Assembly (NCBI GenBank): GCA_002709955.1
Contig: PAQY01000008.1
Span: forward strand, 30,472-94,471
Direction of reading: 5' to 3'
Length of the DNA: 64,000 nt
Source: Rhodospirillaceae bacterium
GTDB taxonomy: Bacteria > Pseudomonadota > Alphaproteobacteria > UBA8366 > Aestuariispiraceae
Position numbers and translations under genes: made by a program
Shown here: positions 1-7,530 of the stretch, in pieces
How the letters are laid out: the number at the start of each line of letters is the position of its first letter
Position numbering within the stretch: the stretch's first letter is position 1
Notes under the pieces: model-generated
Told to the model about the DNA's origin: nothing
Database searches by the model: none
What the model saw: the letters and a program-made list of their open reading frames with translations, nothing else

Positions 1-132
1 TTACACATCTAATTGGAAGTTCTTCCTTGGTATTATGCTTGTCCTCTTTGTCCTTAGGGTGCGCGGCGGCGCTTGGCCATGGATAGCTGCAAGGGCAGAG
101 AACTTGAAACGACGTGACGGGGAGGCGCGGCC

Positions 133-873
133 ATGAGCGCAGTTCTCGTCGCCGATCGGCTGACCCGTCGCTACGGCGGGTTGACCGCGATCAATTCGGT
201 CTGCTGGACGCTCGAGCAGGGGGAGATCCACGCGGTCATCGGGCCGAATGGGGCAGGTAAAACCACCTTCCTCAACCTCCTGTCCGGCGTTACCCGACCT
301 GACGGCGGAACGATCGAGGTCGTGGGCAAACGGCTAGAGGGGAGACCCGCTCATGTCTTCGCCCGGCACGGCGTCGGTCGGTCCTTCCAGCGCACCAACA
401 TCTTCGATTCCATGACTGCACAAGAGAATGTGAAGACCGCCGCTCTCGTGCATCTCGACCATGCCTTCCGTTTCGTGAAGCCCTTCGCCGCCTACCGTCG
501 CTTGGAGGAAGAAGCCGAACGCGCCCTATCCCTGGTCGGACTACAGGAACGTTGTCACGTTCAGGCACGCGCGCTGAGTTACGGCGAACAGCGCATGCTG
601 GAGATCGCTATGGTCCTTGCCACCCGTCCCTCCATCGTGCTGCTCGACGAACCGATGTCGGGTATCGGCTATGACGAGACACGCCGCGTCACCGAATTGA
701 TTGCTGGCCTGAAGCACGATCATTCCGTCATCCTTATCGAACACGATCTCAGCGCCGTCTTCTCGCTGGCAGATCGACTAACCGTACTTGTCAACGGGAC
801 GGTCGCCGCTTGCGGCTCGGTTGAAGAGGTCCGGGCCGACAAGGCGGTTCAAGAAGCCTATTTGGGAGAATAG
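133..873 (+). CDS. Branched-chain amino acid-type ABC transporter ATP-binding protein (LivG-like)
   Basis: Walker A GPNGAGKT, LSYGEQRMLEIA signature-like, LLDEP Walker B. Confidence 0.9.
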   Translation: MSAVLVADRLTRRYGGLTAINSVCWTLEQGEIHAVIGPNGAGKTTFLNLLSGVTRPDGGTIEVVGKRLEGRPAHVFARHGVGRSFQRTNIFDSMTAQENVKTAALVHLDHAFRFVKPFAAYRRLEEEAERALSLVGLQERCHVQARALSYGEQRMLEIAMVLATRPSIVLLDEPMSGIGYDETRRVTELIAGLKHDHSVILIEHDLSAVFSLADRLTVLVNGTVAACGSVEEVRADKAVQEAYLGE

Positions 874-876
874 CCG

Positions 877-1587
877 GTGACGCTCCACATCGATAACATC
901 CATACCTCTTACGGGCATGTCAAAGTCCTGCATGGCGTGTCCCTGAAGATCGGAGAAGGCCAGATCGTAACCCTGCTCGGCCGCAATGGTATGGGCAAGA
1001 CGACGACGATCCGCTCGATCATGGGTTTGACCACGACCGCGCAAGGGGAAATCACCTTCCGGGGTACAGCGCTTACCGGCAAGACGCCTTACAGCATCGC
1101 GCGGTTAGGTATCGGCCTAGTGCCGGAAGGTCGACGCATTTTCCCGACACTGACGGTTGAGGAGAATCTGTTGCTCGCCCAGCGCAGCCTACCCGATGCC
1201 TCACCGAGTAAAGTCTGGAAGTTGGAGGATTGCTACCGACTTTTCCCCCGCCTGAGAGAGAGGCGGAACAATTGGGGCGACCATCTGTCGGGCGGGGAAC
1301 AGCAGATGCTGGCGATCGCGCGCGCCATGATGCTGAACCCCAGCCTCTTGATTCTCGACGAAGCAACCGAGGGTCTAGCGCCGATCATCCGTCAAGAAGT
1401 CTGGAAGGGCATCAAGTCGATCTGCAGCAGAGGAATTTCCGCCCTGGTTGTCGACAAACACTTGTCCGACCTAATGGCTATTGCTTCCTACAATTATATC
1501 TTGGAGAATGGGCTCGTTGTCTTTGACGGTACCACCGAGGCGCTACAATCCGACTTGGCAGTCCAATCACGATATCTCGGAGTCTAG
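877..1587 (+). CDS. Branched-chain amino acid-type ABC transporter ATP-binding protein (LivF-like)
   Basis: GRNGMGKTT Walker A, LSGGEQQMLAIARA signature, directly follows LivG-like gene. Confidence 0.9.
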   Translation: MTLHIDNIHTSYGHVKVLHGVSLKIGEGQIVTLLGRNGMGKTTTIRSIMGLTTTAQGEITFRGTALTGKTPYSIARLGIGLVPEGRRIFPTLTVEENLLLAQRSLPDASPSKVWKLEDCYRLFPRLRERRNNWGDHLSGGEQQMLAIARAMMLNPSLLILDEATEGLAPIIRQEVWKGIKSICSRGISALVVDKHLSDLMAIASYNYILENGLVVFDGTTEALQSDLAVQSRYLGV

Positions 1588-1655
1588 GGAGAGCGGGTTG
1601 ATTTTGATCTTTCGCTAGATATACTCGCGCCCAAACAGTCGCAGATACCCTATAT

Positions 1656-2291
1656 TTGAAAGAATTTGGCAAGCATATGGCACCGAATGCGCCCAAGAAA
1701 ACAACTCGCAAATCCATGGTGCGCCGAAATCAGATTTTACAATCCGCGATTGTCCTGTTCGATCAGCGCGGATATTCATCCACTTCCCTTGACGACATCG
1801 CAAAGGACGTCGGCTTTACGCGCGAGGGCGTCTACTATTATTTCAAGAACCGCTCTGAAATTCTCTACGAAATCATTGAACCTCAAAGTGCATCGCTGCT
1901 GTTCGGACTTAAGGAAATTGTAGAGGATGATGCATTGAGCTATGAGGAGAAACTGCGCGGCGCGGTGCGCAATCACCTCGCCCGGTTCGACCGCTACTGC
2001 TTGGAAATGACAGTCTGCCTGCGCGACGGTCTGGTTGATGTGGATTCCGACGTGCGTAAAAAGATGATGTTGTTCTGGAAACATTACGAAGCCATGTGGT
2101 GCGACCTAATTAAAGCAGGTCAGCATGACGGCAGTTTCCGCGAGATCGGCGACCCTAAACTACTCGCATTCGGCATTCTCGGCATGTGTAACTGGATGGC
2201 CCGTTGGTATGATCAAGGCGGTCCATTTACGGTCGAGAAGATCATCGAATGCTTTTGTGAGTTGACTATGGGGGGCATAAAATCCCCATAG
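1656..2291 (+). CDS. TetR/AcrR family transcriptional regulator
   Basis: N-terminal TetR HTH: ILQSAIVLFDQRGYSSTSLDDIAKDVGFTREGVYYYFKNRSEIL. Confidence 0.88.
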   Translation: MKEFGKHMAPNAPKKTTRKSMVRRNQILQSAIVLFDQRGYSSTSLDDIAKDVGFTREGVYYYFKNRSEILYEIIEPQSASLLFGLKEIVEDDALSYEEKLRGAVRNHLARFDRYCLEMTVCLRDGLVDVDSDVRKKMMLFWKHYEAMWCDLIKAGQHDGSFREIGDPKLLAFGILGMCNWMARWYDQGGPFTVEKIIECFCELTMGGIKSP

Positions 2292-2581
2292 CCACGATAT
2301 GACTTTCCCCTGATGAGAATTTACACCAAAGGTCAAATAGCCCTTTAATTAAGTTCAGTCCGACGGCTTCGTGAAGGGGGGCGCTGTCGAATATTCTCTT
2401 GACTTCGTGCGGTTCGACATTCTCACGTGCCTTCGATACTGTTTATCTCTAACTGTGTAACAAGTGTTGTGTAGCAGCAATCTACATACATGTTTCGATC
2501 AAGCGGTGAATTGGACTTGGACTTGGACTTGTAACGGTTTGGTTCCGGTCACTTGTCTCGGGGAAACTGGCTCCGTCAGAG

Positions 2582-2839
2582 GTGCCTCTTCCTGAAGACG
2601 AGACGATCAACGCGTTGGTCAGCGCGGCTTCGCTGCCCACTCGGCTTTACGCCGCTTTGCCTTCGGGAATCTGGGAATCGCAGGATGCCGGAGTCGTGTG
2701 GTCGCAACGGTCGAGCGCAAGCGCGCTGGCCGTCGCTGTCCATCCCACCAATGCCGATCATGTCGTCGCCGTCACCGGCAACGGCCTTTTTGAGAGCCGC
2801 GATGGCGGCGCGAATTGGACCGCGCTCGCACGCGCATAA
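2582..2839 (+). pseudogene. C-terminal fragment of a BNR/sialidase-like repeat protein
   Basis: Repeats GIWESQDAGVVW / GLFESRDGGANW; no N-terminal part upstream. Confidence 0.5.
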
Positions 2840-2850
2840 TGGAGAATATC

Positions 2851-3339
2851 ATGAACAAGAACACAATTGCCGTCGCCGTCATCGCCGTGGCTGCCGCTGT
2901 CGGTATCGCCTACTGGTCGCTGGGCTCGGCGAACTCGCCTCTGCAAGGTTCCGCCATCGCGGCAGCCTCAGGCAGCAAGGCGATCACCATCTGGCGCGAT
3001 CCGGGCTGCGGTTGCTGCGATGCCTATGCCGACTATCTGGAAGGCAACGGCTACATGGTGACGCGCGTCGATGATCGCGATTTTGACAAGCGCTCGGTTG
3101 ACATGGGTGTTCCCGAGAGGGGTATCGGGTGCCACCTTGCCGAGATCGACGGCTACGTCGTGAGCGGCCTCGTACCTGTGGAGATCATCGAGCGGCTGGT
3201 CAGTGACCGCCCTGACATCACCGGGATCACACTGCCCGGTATGCCGGGGAACGCTCCCGGTATGGCACGCGAAAAGACCGGCACCTTGAAGACCTACGCG
3301 TTCGGCGAGGGCGGGGTCTCCGTTTATTCCGATGAATGA
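2851..3339 (+). CDS. DUF411 domain-containing metal-associated periplasmic protein
   Basis: ITIWRDPGCGCCDAYADYLEGNGY motif and GIGCHLAEIDGYVVSGLVP typical of DUF411; N-terminal TM/signal. Confidence 0.85.
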   Translation: MNKNTIAVAVIAVAAAVGIAYWSLGSANSPLQGSAIAAASGSKAITIWRDPGCGCCDAYADYLEGNGYMVTRVDDRDFDKRSVDMGVPERGIGCHLAEIDGYVVSGLVPVEIIERLVSDRPDITGITLPGMPGNAPGMAREKTGTLKTYAFGEGGVSVYSDE

Positions 3340-3469
3340 GTTCATGGGCGGAATGGACGGCTTCATGGGTTGGATGATGGTCGGCAGCGGTCTCGTAGTG
3401 CTTCTGGTCCTTGCTGTCCTGATCCTCGGCCTCCTGGCGCTGGTGAAATATCTGCGGGGACCGCAATGA
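3332..3469 (+). CDS. 45-aa Met/Gly-rich single-TM small protein
   Basis: Read directly: MNEFMGGMDGFMGWMMVGSGLVVLLVLAVLILGLLALVKYLRGPQ; start overlaps DUF411 stop, stop overlaps next start (ATGA). Confidence 0.6.
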   Translation: MNEFMGGMDGFMGWMMVGSGLVVLLVLAVLILGLLALVKYLRGPQ

Positions 3470-3579
3470 GGCGCAACGCGGTCCTCCTTTCCGCTGTCGC
3501 TGTTGCGTGCCTGGCGGCCATCGCCTCGTTTGCGCAAGTGCAGGGTGGCAATGTGCGAGCGGAGGACGTGAACAGGTGA
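3466..3579 (+). CDS. 37-aa small secreted/membrane peptide
   Basis: MRRNAVLLSAVAVACLAAIASFAQVQGGNVRAEDVNR; ATGA overlap upstream, GTGA overlap downstream. Confidence 0.45.
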   Translation: MRRNAVLLSAVAVACLAAIASFAQVQGGNVRAEDVNR

Positions 3580-3923
3580 ATGTTTCGCCAATGAGGCAAA
3601 TGGTCACGTTCGTAACCGTTCACGATGCTGACGCGTCAATCGAAGCACCGTGGGACGAGGCGAACTGGCGGCTCGTGATCCCATCGGACGACGAGACAAC
3701 TGCCGTTGCAGCGGATCGATTTGCCGTGCTGAGTGGCCGTAGCCAGGAGTTGCCGATGGCGCATGTCATCGACCGCAACGGACGGCATGCCGGAATCTTT
3801 CATGGTTCCGATTTCAGCAAGACAAATCTGACCCTCTACATCAACGGGCTCACCAACAACGCGCATGCGCCAAAGCCGCCTACCGAAAAGGGGTGGTGGG
3901 AATGGCTGACGGACTGGTTCTGA
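3576..3923 (+). CDS. Hypothetical protein in the metal-resistance gene chain
   Basis: GTG start overlapping preceding TGA; MNVSPMRQMVTFVTVHDADASIEAPWDEANWRLV... Confidence 0.55.
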   Translation: MNVSPMRQMVTFVTVHDADASIEAPWDEANWRLVIPSDDETTAVAADRFAVLSGRSQELPMAHVIDRNGRHAGIFHGSDFSKTNLTLYINGLTNNAHAPKPPTEKGWWEWLTDWF

Positions 3924-3942
3924 AAGGCGGGAGAAAAGAAAC

Positions 3943-4743
3943 ATGCACCATCTGAACTTCACGAGCCGACGCCTCGGCTTTCTCCTCCTGCCCCTGCTGC
4001 TGATTATCGCGGCGGGCGCCTGGTATCTGCTCGATCCAGGGTTCAGGGCAGGCCGGCAACCCACGACCGCGTCGGCGAACCTGCCGCAGGACACGTTCGA
4101 GCGGCGGGTGCGCGACTATCTTGTCGCCAGCCCTGAAGTCATCGTCGAGGCCATGCAGAACCTCGAACGGAAGCAACGGGAGGCGGAACAGACGGAAGCT
4201 CAGGCGGCCCTTACTGCGCACCGTGACGAATTGCTCAACAGCCCCGAAAGCCCGGTCGGCGGCAATCCGCAAGGCGACGTGACCCTGGTCGAGTTCTTCG
4301 ACTACAATTGCCCCTATTGCCGGCAGGTCGCGCCCTCGATGGTGGCGGCCGAAGACGGCGATCCCCAATTGCGGATCGTCTACAAGGAGTTTCCCATTCT
4401 GGGGCCGAATTCCGTGTTCGCGGCAAGGGCAGCGCTCGCGGCCCGCAACCAGAACCTCTATCCACAGTTCCACAAGGCGATGATGCAGGCGTCGGGCTCT
4501 GCCGACGAAGCGCAGGTCGTCGCTGTCGCCGAAGAGATCGGCCTTGATGTCGACCAACTCCGGACCGACATGCAAGATCCCACGATCGACGCCGAGATCG
4601 AGCTCAATCTTGCTCTCGCCCGGGCACTACGGATCAACGGTACGCCGGGCTTCGTCATCGGAGACGAGATCCTGCGCGGCGCTACCGACTTGCAAACCAT
4701 GCATCGGCTGATCGACCAGGCCCGGAAGGATCAGAATCGATGA
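3943..4743 (+). CDS. DsbA family thiol:disulfide interchange protein
   Basis: VTLVEFFDYNCPYCRQVAPSM (CPYC), N-terminal TM, GTPGFVIGDEIL cis-Pro region. Confidence 0.92.
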   Translation: MHHLNFTSRRLGFLLLPLLLIIAAGAWYLLDPGFRAGRQPTTASANLPQDTFERRVRDYLVASPEVIVEAMQNLERKQREAEQTEAQAALTAHRDELLNSPESPVGGNPQGDVTLVEFFDYNCPYCRQVAPSMVAAEDGDPQLRIVYKEFPILGPNSVFAARAALAARNQNLYPQFHKAMMQASGSADEAQVVAVAEEIGLDVDQLRTDMQDPTIDAEIELNLALARALRINGTPGFVIGDEILRGATDLQTMHRLIDQARKDQNR

Positions 4744-4773
4744 AGCCGGAGTCGCCTCTGAAAGTTTATCCAA

Positions 4774-5514
4774 ATGCCTGAACTCTCCAATATCGGGATC
4801 CTCAGCGCCTTCCTGGCCGGCATTATCTCGTTCCTGTCGCCCTGCGTGCTGCCGTTGGTGCCGGGATACGTTTCCTATGTCGCCGGCCGATCAACTTTTG
4901 CTTCGCCCTCCGGTGAGATCGCTGTCGCCCGAAGCATGACGCTCGGCCTGAGCCTCTGTTTCGTGCTCGGTTTCACCACGGTATTCGTGATCCTCGGAGC
5001 CAGTGCCTCGGCGCTTGGCCAGTTGCTGCTCAGTTACCGGTTCGAGTTGAACATCGTCGGGGGCGGGATCGTCACGCTGTTCGGGCTGTTCATGCTCGGA
5101 ACGATCCGCCCGGCATGGATGATGCGCGAGGCACGCTTCCACATCGATCTGCCCGGCGGACGCACCGTCTCGGCCTATGTCCTCGGCTTGGCCTTCGCGT
5201 TTGGCTGGACACCGTGCATTGGCCCGATCCTCGGCGCCATTCTGACGGTCGGCGCCGCGTCGGCGACACTCGCCGATGGTATTGCGCTGCTCACGATCTA
5301 TTCGCTGGGTCTCGGCGTGCCATTCCTGCTTGCCGCGCTGTTCACCGATACGCTATCCGCCAAGTTGAAGGCATTTGGGCGCCTCGGACGCTGTCTGAGA
5401 GTGCTGGCCGGAGTGGTGATGATCGCGATGGGCGTTGCCATGATGACGGGATATCTCTCCACGTTCGCCTTCTGGCTTTTGGAGACCTTTCCGATACTGT
5501 CTTCGATCGGCTGA
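4774..5514 (+). CDS. ccdA: Cytochrome c biogenesis protein CcdA family
   Basis: GIISFLSPCVLPLVPGYVSY and FGWTPCIGPILGAIL motifs. Confidence 0.9.
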   Translation: MPELSNIGILSAFLAGIISFLSPCVLPLVPGYVSYVAGRSTFASPSGEIAVARSMTLGLSLCFVLGFTTVFVILGASASALGQLLLSYRFELNIVGGGIVTLFGLFMLGTIRPAWMMREARFHIDLPGGRTVSAYVLGLAFAFGWTPCIGPILGAILTVGAASATLADGIALLTIYSLGLGVPFLLAALFTDTLSAKLKAFGRLGRCLRVLAGVVMIAMGVAMMTGYLSTFAFWLLETFPILSSIG

Positions 5515-5604
5515 GTTCGACCGGGGGAGAGTTGAAGAAATCGTGATTTGACCTTGCTCTTGCTGGATAGCGCAGGCTTGCATCTAGGCAAGGAGAAGAC
5601 GGCG

Positions 5605-5808
5605 ATGACCTCGAATGCCGAGCAGTTGGAGTGTGATATCCTGCGCGTCTTCAGGTGTGCCTGCCAGCAAGACCGACCGGACATCGCCGAATTCATGCTC
5701 GCAGCGCTCGAGAAACTCGATCGCGATAGGCCGGTATGTGAGCAGGAACATCGCGCCCTGAACGATGCCTACCGGGAGATTGCTGGCATCGGTATGTCGC
5801 CGCGGTAG
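5605..5808 (+). CDS. Small hypothetical protein
   Basis: 67 aa ORF MTSNAEQLECDILRVFRCACQQDRP... Confidence 0.4.
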   Translation: MTSNAEQLECDILRVFRCACQQDRPDIAEFMLAALEKLDRDRPVCEQEHRALNDAYREIAGIGMSPR

Positions 5809-5838
5809 CCACACTACGTCAGCTATTTGTTCTTGTGC

Positions 5839-5856
5839 CCCTGATTCCGATCAGGG
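5839..5856. terminator. Hairpin between convergent genes (CCCTGAT-TCCG-ATCAGGG)
   Basis: 7-bp perfect stem, 4-nt loop, intergenic; no clear T-run. Confidence 0.35.
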
Positions 5857-5947
5857 CATTCCCGACTTTCGACCGAACGGATCGTTCGATCGAGTAGGAG
5901 CCGAATTCAGGCCGCGGGCGTCGGGAGCACCGTGACGGCGGGGACCA

Positions 5948-7006
5948 TCAGCCGTGCCCGTGCCGATGATGCAGGTCGGGGTAGTGCGGGTGGCGGTGGC
6001 GCAAGGGTTGATGCCGATGCCTGTGCGAATGCGGTTCGCTCACCGGTCCATCATGGTCATGTTGATGATGTGCGTCATGAACATGAAGATGATCATGCTC
6101 CAGAGTTTCGTGAACGTGCTCGTGGTCGTGCCGTTCTGCCAGATGGAGATAGAGCCCCAAGGTCATCAGCACACCGGCCGCCAGGAGTTGCAGCGTCAGC
6201 GGCTCGTGCAGGAAGATGATAGCCAACAGCGCACCGATGAACGGCGCCAGCGAAAAATAGGCCCCGGTCCGGGCGGTGCCGAGATGGCGTAGCCCCAGCA
6301 TGAACATCACAAGGCTGACGCCGACTCCGAAAAATCCGGTCAGGGCGCCGGATGCAATGATACTCGCGCTCGGAAGGACGGCACCCGAAGCCAGGGCGAG
6401 GACGAGGTTCACGGTCCCGGCCACGAGTCCTTTGAGCATGGCGATCTGGACAGGATCCGCCGAGGACAGTTTGCGGGTCAGATTGTTGTCGATGCCCCAA
6501 CTCAGGCACGCTGCCGTGATGAAGAGGCTTCCGGTGTCGAAGCGCAGGCCGGTTCCGGACCAGGACAGCAGGACGGCTCCGGCAAGGATCGCGCCCGCTC
6601 CGAGGATCAGTCGTCGATCGACGTTTTCACGAAAGACGACCCAGGCGATTGCCATCGTGGCCAGCCCCTCGAGATTGAGCAGCAGTGACCCCGATGATGC
6701 GGTCGTCTGGGACAGGCCGAGCATCAGAAAAAGTGGTCCGATCATGCCGCCGAAGACGATGACCGCCGCCAGCCACGGCCAGTCCGCTCGGTGGAGCGGT
6801 GCCTCGAGATTCTCGATCCCAACGAACGAGCGCCCCCATTGCATGATCGCAAGGCCCGCTCCGGCCCCGAGATAGAGGATGCCTGCGAGCAGCCAGGGAT
6901 CGATCGATCCCATGAGCAGCTTGGAGAGCGGTGCGGAGGTGCCGAAAAGAACGGCCGAGCCGAGGGCGAGCGGTACGCCCGGCCAAAGATGAGATGCCTT
7001 GATCAT
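5948..7006 (-). CDS. DMT/EamA family transporter with His-rich C-terminal tail
   Basis: Two EamA-like halves; tail ERHDHEHVHETLEHDHLHVHDAHHQHDHDGPVSEPHSHRHRHQPLRHRHPHYPDLHHRHGHG; start overlaps merR-type gene stop. Confidence 0.85.
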   Translation of the reverse strand: MIKASHLWPGVPLALGSAVLFGTSAPLSKLLMGSIDPWLLAGILYLGAGAGLAIMQWGRSFVGIENLEAPLHRADWPWLAAVIVFGGMIGPLFLMLGLSQTTASSGSLLLNLEGLATMAIAWVVFRENVDRRLILGAGAILAGAVLLSWSGTGLRFDTGSLFITAACLSWGIDNNLTRKLSSADPVQIAMLKGLVAGTVNLVLALASGAVLPSASIIASGALTGFFGVGVSLVMFMLGLRHLGTARTGAYFSLAPFIGALLAIIFLHEPLTLQLLAAGVLMTLGLYLHLAERHDHEHVHETLEHDHLHVHDAHHQHDHDGPVSEPHSHRHRHQPLRHRHPHYPDLHHRHGHG

Positions 7007-7461
7007 CCTCGAACATTCGCCGATAGAGGGGTAGTCTGTAACGATCGGTGTTCCGATCGGCAATGTCCGTGGTCGGCCAGCACCTCGATGATCCGGCAAT
7101 CGCAGACGCGGCCGCGACCGCACTCGCTGATCATGCGCGCCAGCTCGGCCTTCAACGTTGTCAGGCTGGCGATCCGGCGGTCGATTTCGATCAGGTGGCT
7201 GTTGGCGATGCTGTCGACCTTGTGACACGAGGACTGTGGCTGCTCTGACATGGCCAGCAATTCCCGGATGTTTTCGATCTCAAAGCCCAACTCGCGGGAA
7301 TGCCGGATGAAGTTCAGGCGGTCGACCTCGGCTTGCCCATAGAGGCGCCGGTTGCTGTCGGTGCGCGGTGCCGCGGGCAGCAACCCGATCTGCTCATAGT
7401 ACCGAATAGTCGGCACCTTGACTGCGGTGCGACGCGAGAGTTCGCCAATCGGAAAAGCCAT
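7003..7461 (-). CDS. MerR family metal-responsive regulator (CadR/ZntR/PbrR type)
   Basis: FPIGELSRRTAVKVPTIRYYEQIGLLPAAPRTDSNRRLY HTH; C-terminal CGRGRVCDC Cys cluster. Confidence 0.9.
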   Translation of the reverse strand: MAFPIGELSRRTAVKVPTIRYYEQIGLLPAAPRTDSNRRLYGQAEVDRLNFIRHSRELGFEIENIRELLAMSEQPQSSCHKVDSIANSHLIEIDRRIASLTTLKAELARMISECGRGRVCDCRIIEVLADHGHCRSEHRSLQTTPLSANVRG

Positions 7462-7471
7462 GGAATACCTC

Positions 7472-7502
7472 TTGATCCTCTAGTGGCTAGAGGGTTTAGC
7501 AT
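7472..7502 (+). promoter_or_regulatory. MerR-type promoter/operator
   Basis: -35 TTGATC, 19-bp spacer holding CCTCTAG-TGG-CTAGAGG, -10 TAGCAT; between divergent merR-type gene and P-ATPase. Confidence 0.8.
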
Positions 7503-7530
7503 GGCGCGGTATCGAATGGAAGGACCGAAG

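Noticed and set aside
2511-2531. (TTGGAC)3 tandem repeat
   Set aside because: Only three units plus TTG; too short to support a function
5874-5888. CGAACG-GAT-CGTTCG palindrome as an operator
   Set aside because: Lies between convergent gene ends with no promoter nearby; could be chance
7007-7228. N-terminal extension of the DMT transporter ORF
   Set aside because: Low-complexity Arg-rich translation overlapping the MerR gene out of frame; true start inferred at 7006
7300-7530. N-terminal extension of the P-type ATPase ORF
   Set aside because: It lies antisense in the divergent MerR gene and over the promoter; the ATG at 7531 precedes the HMA domain
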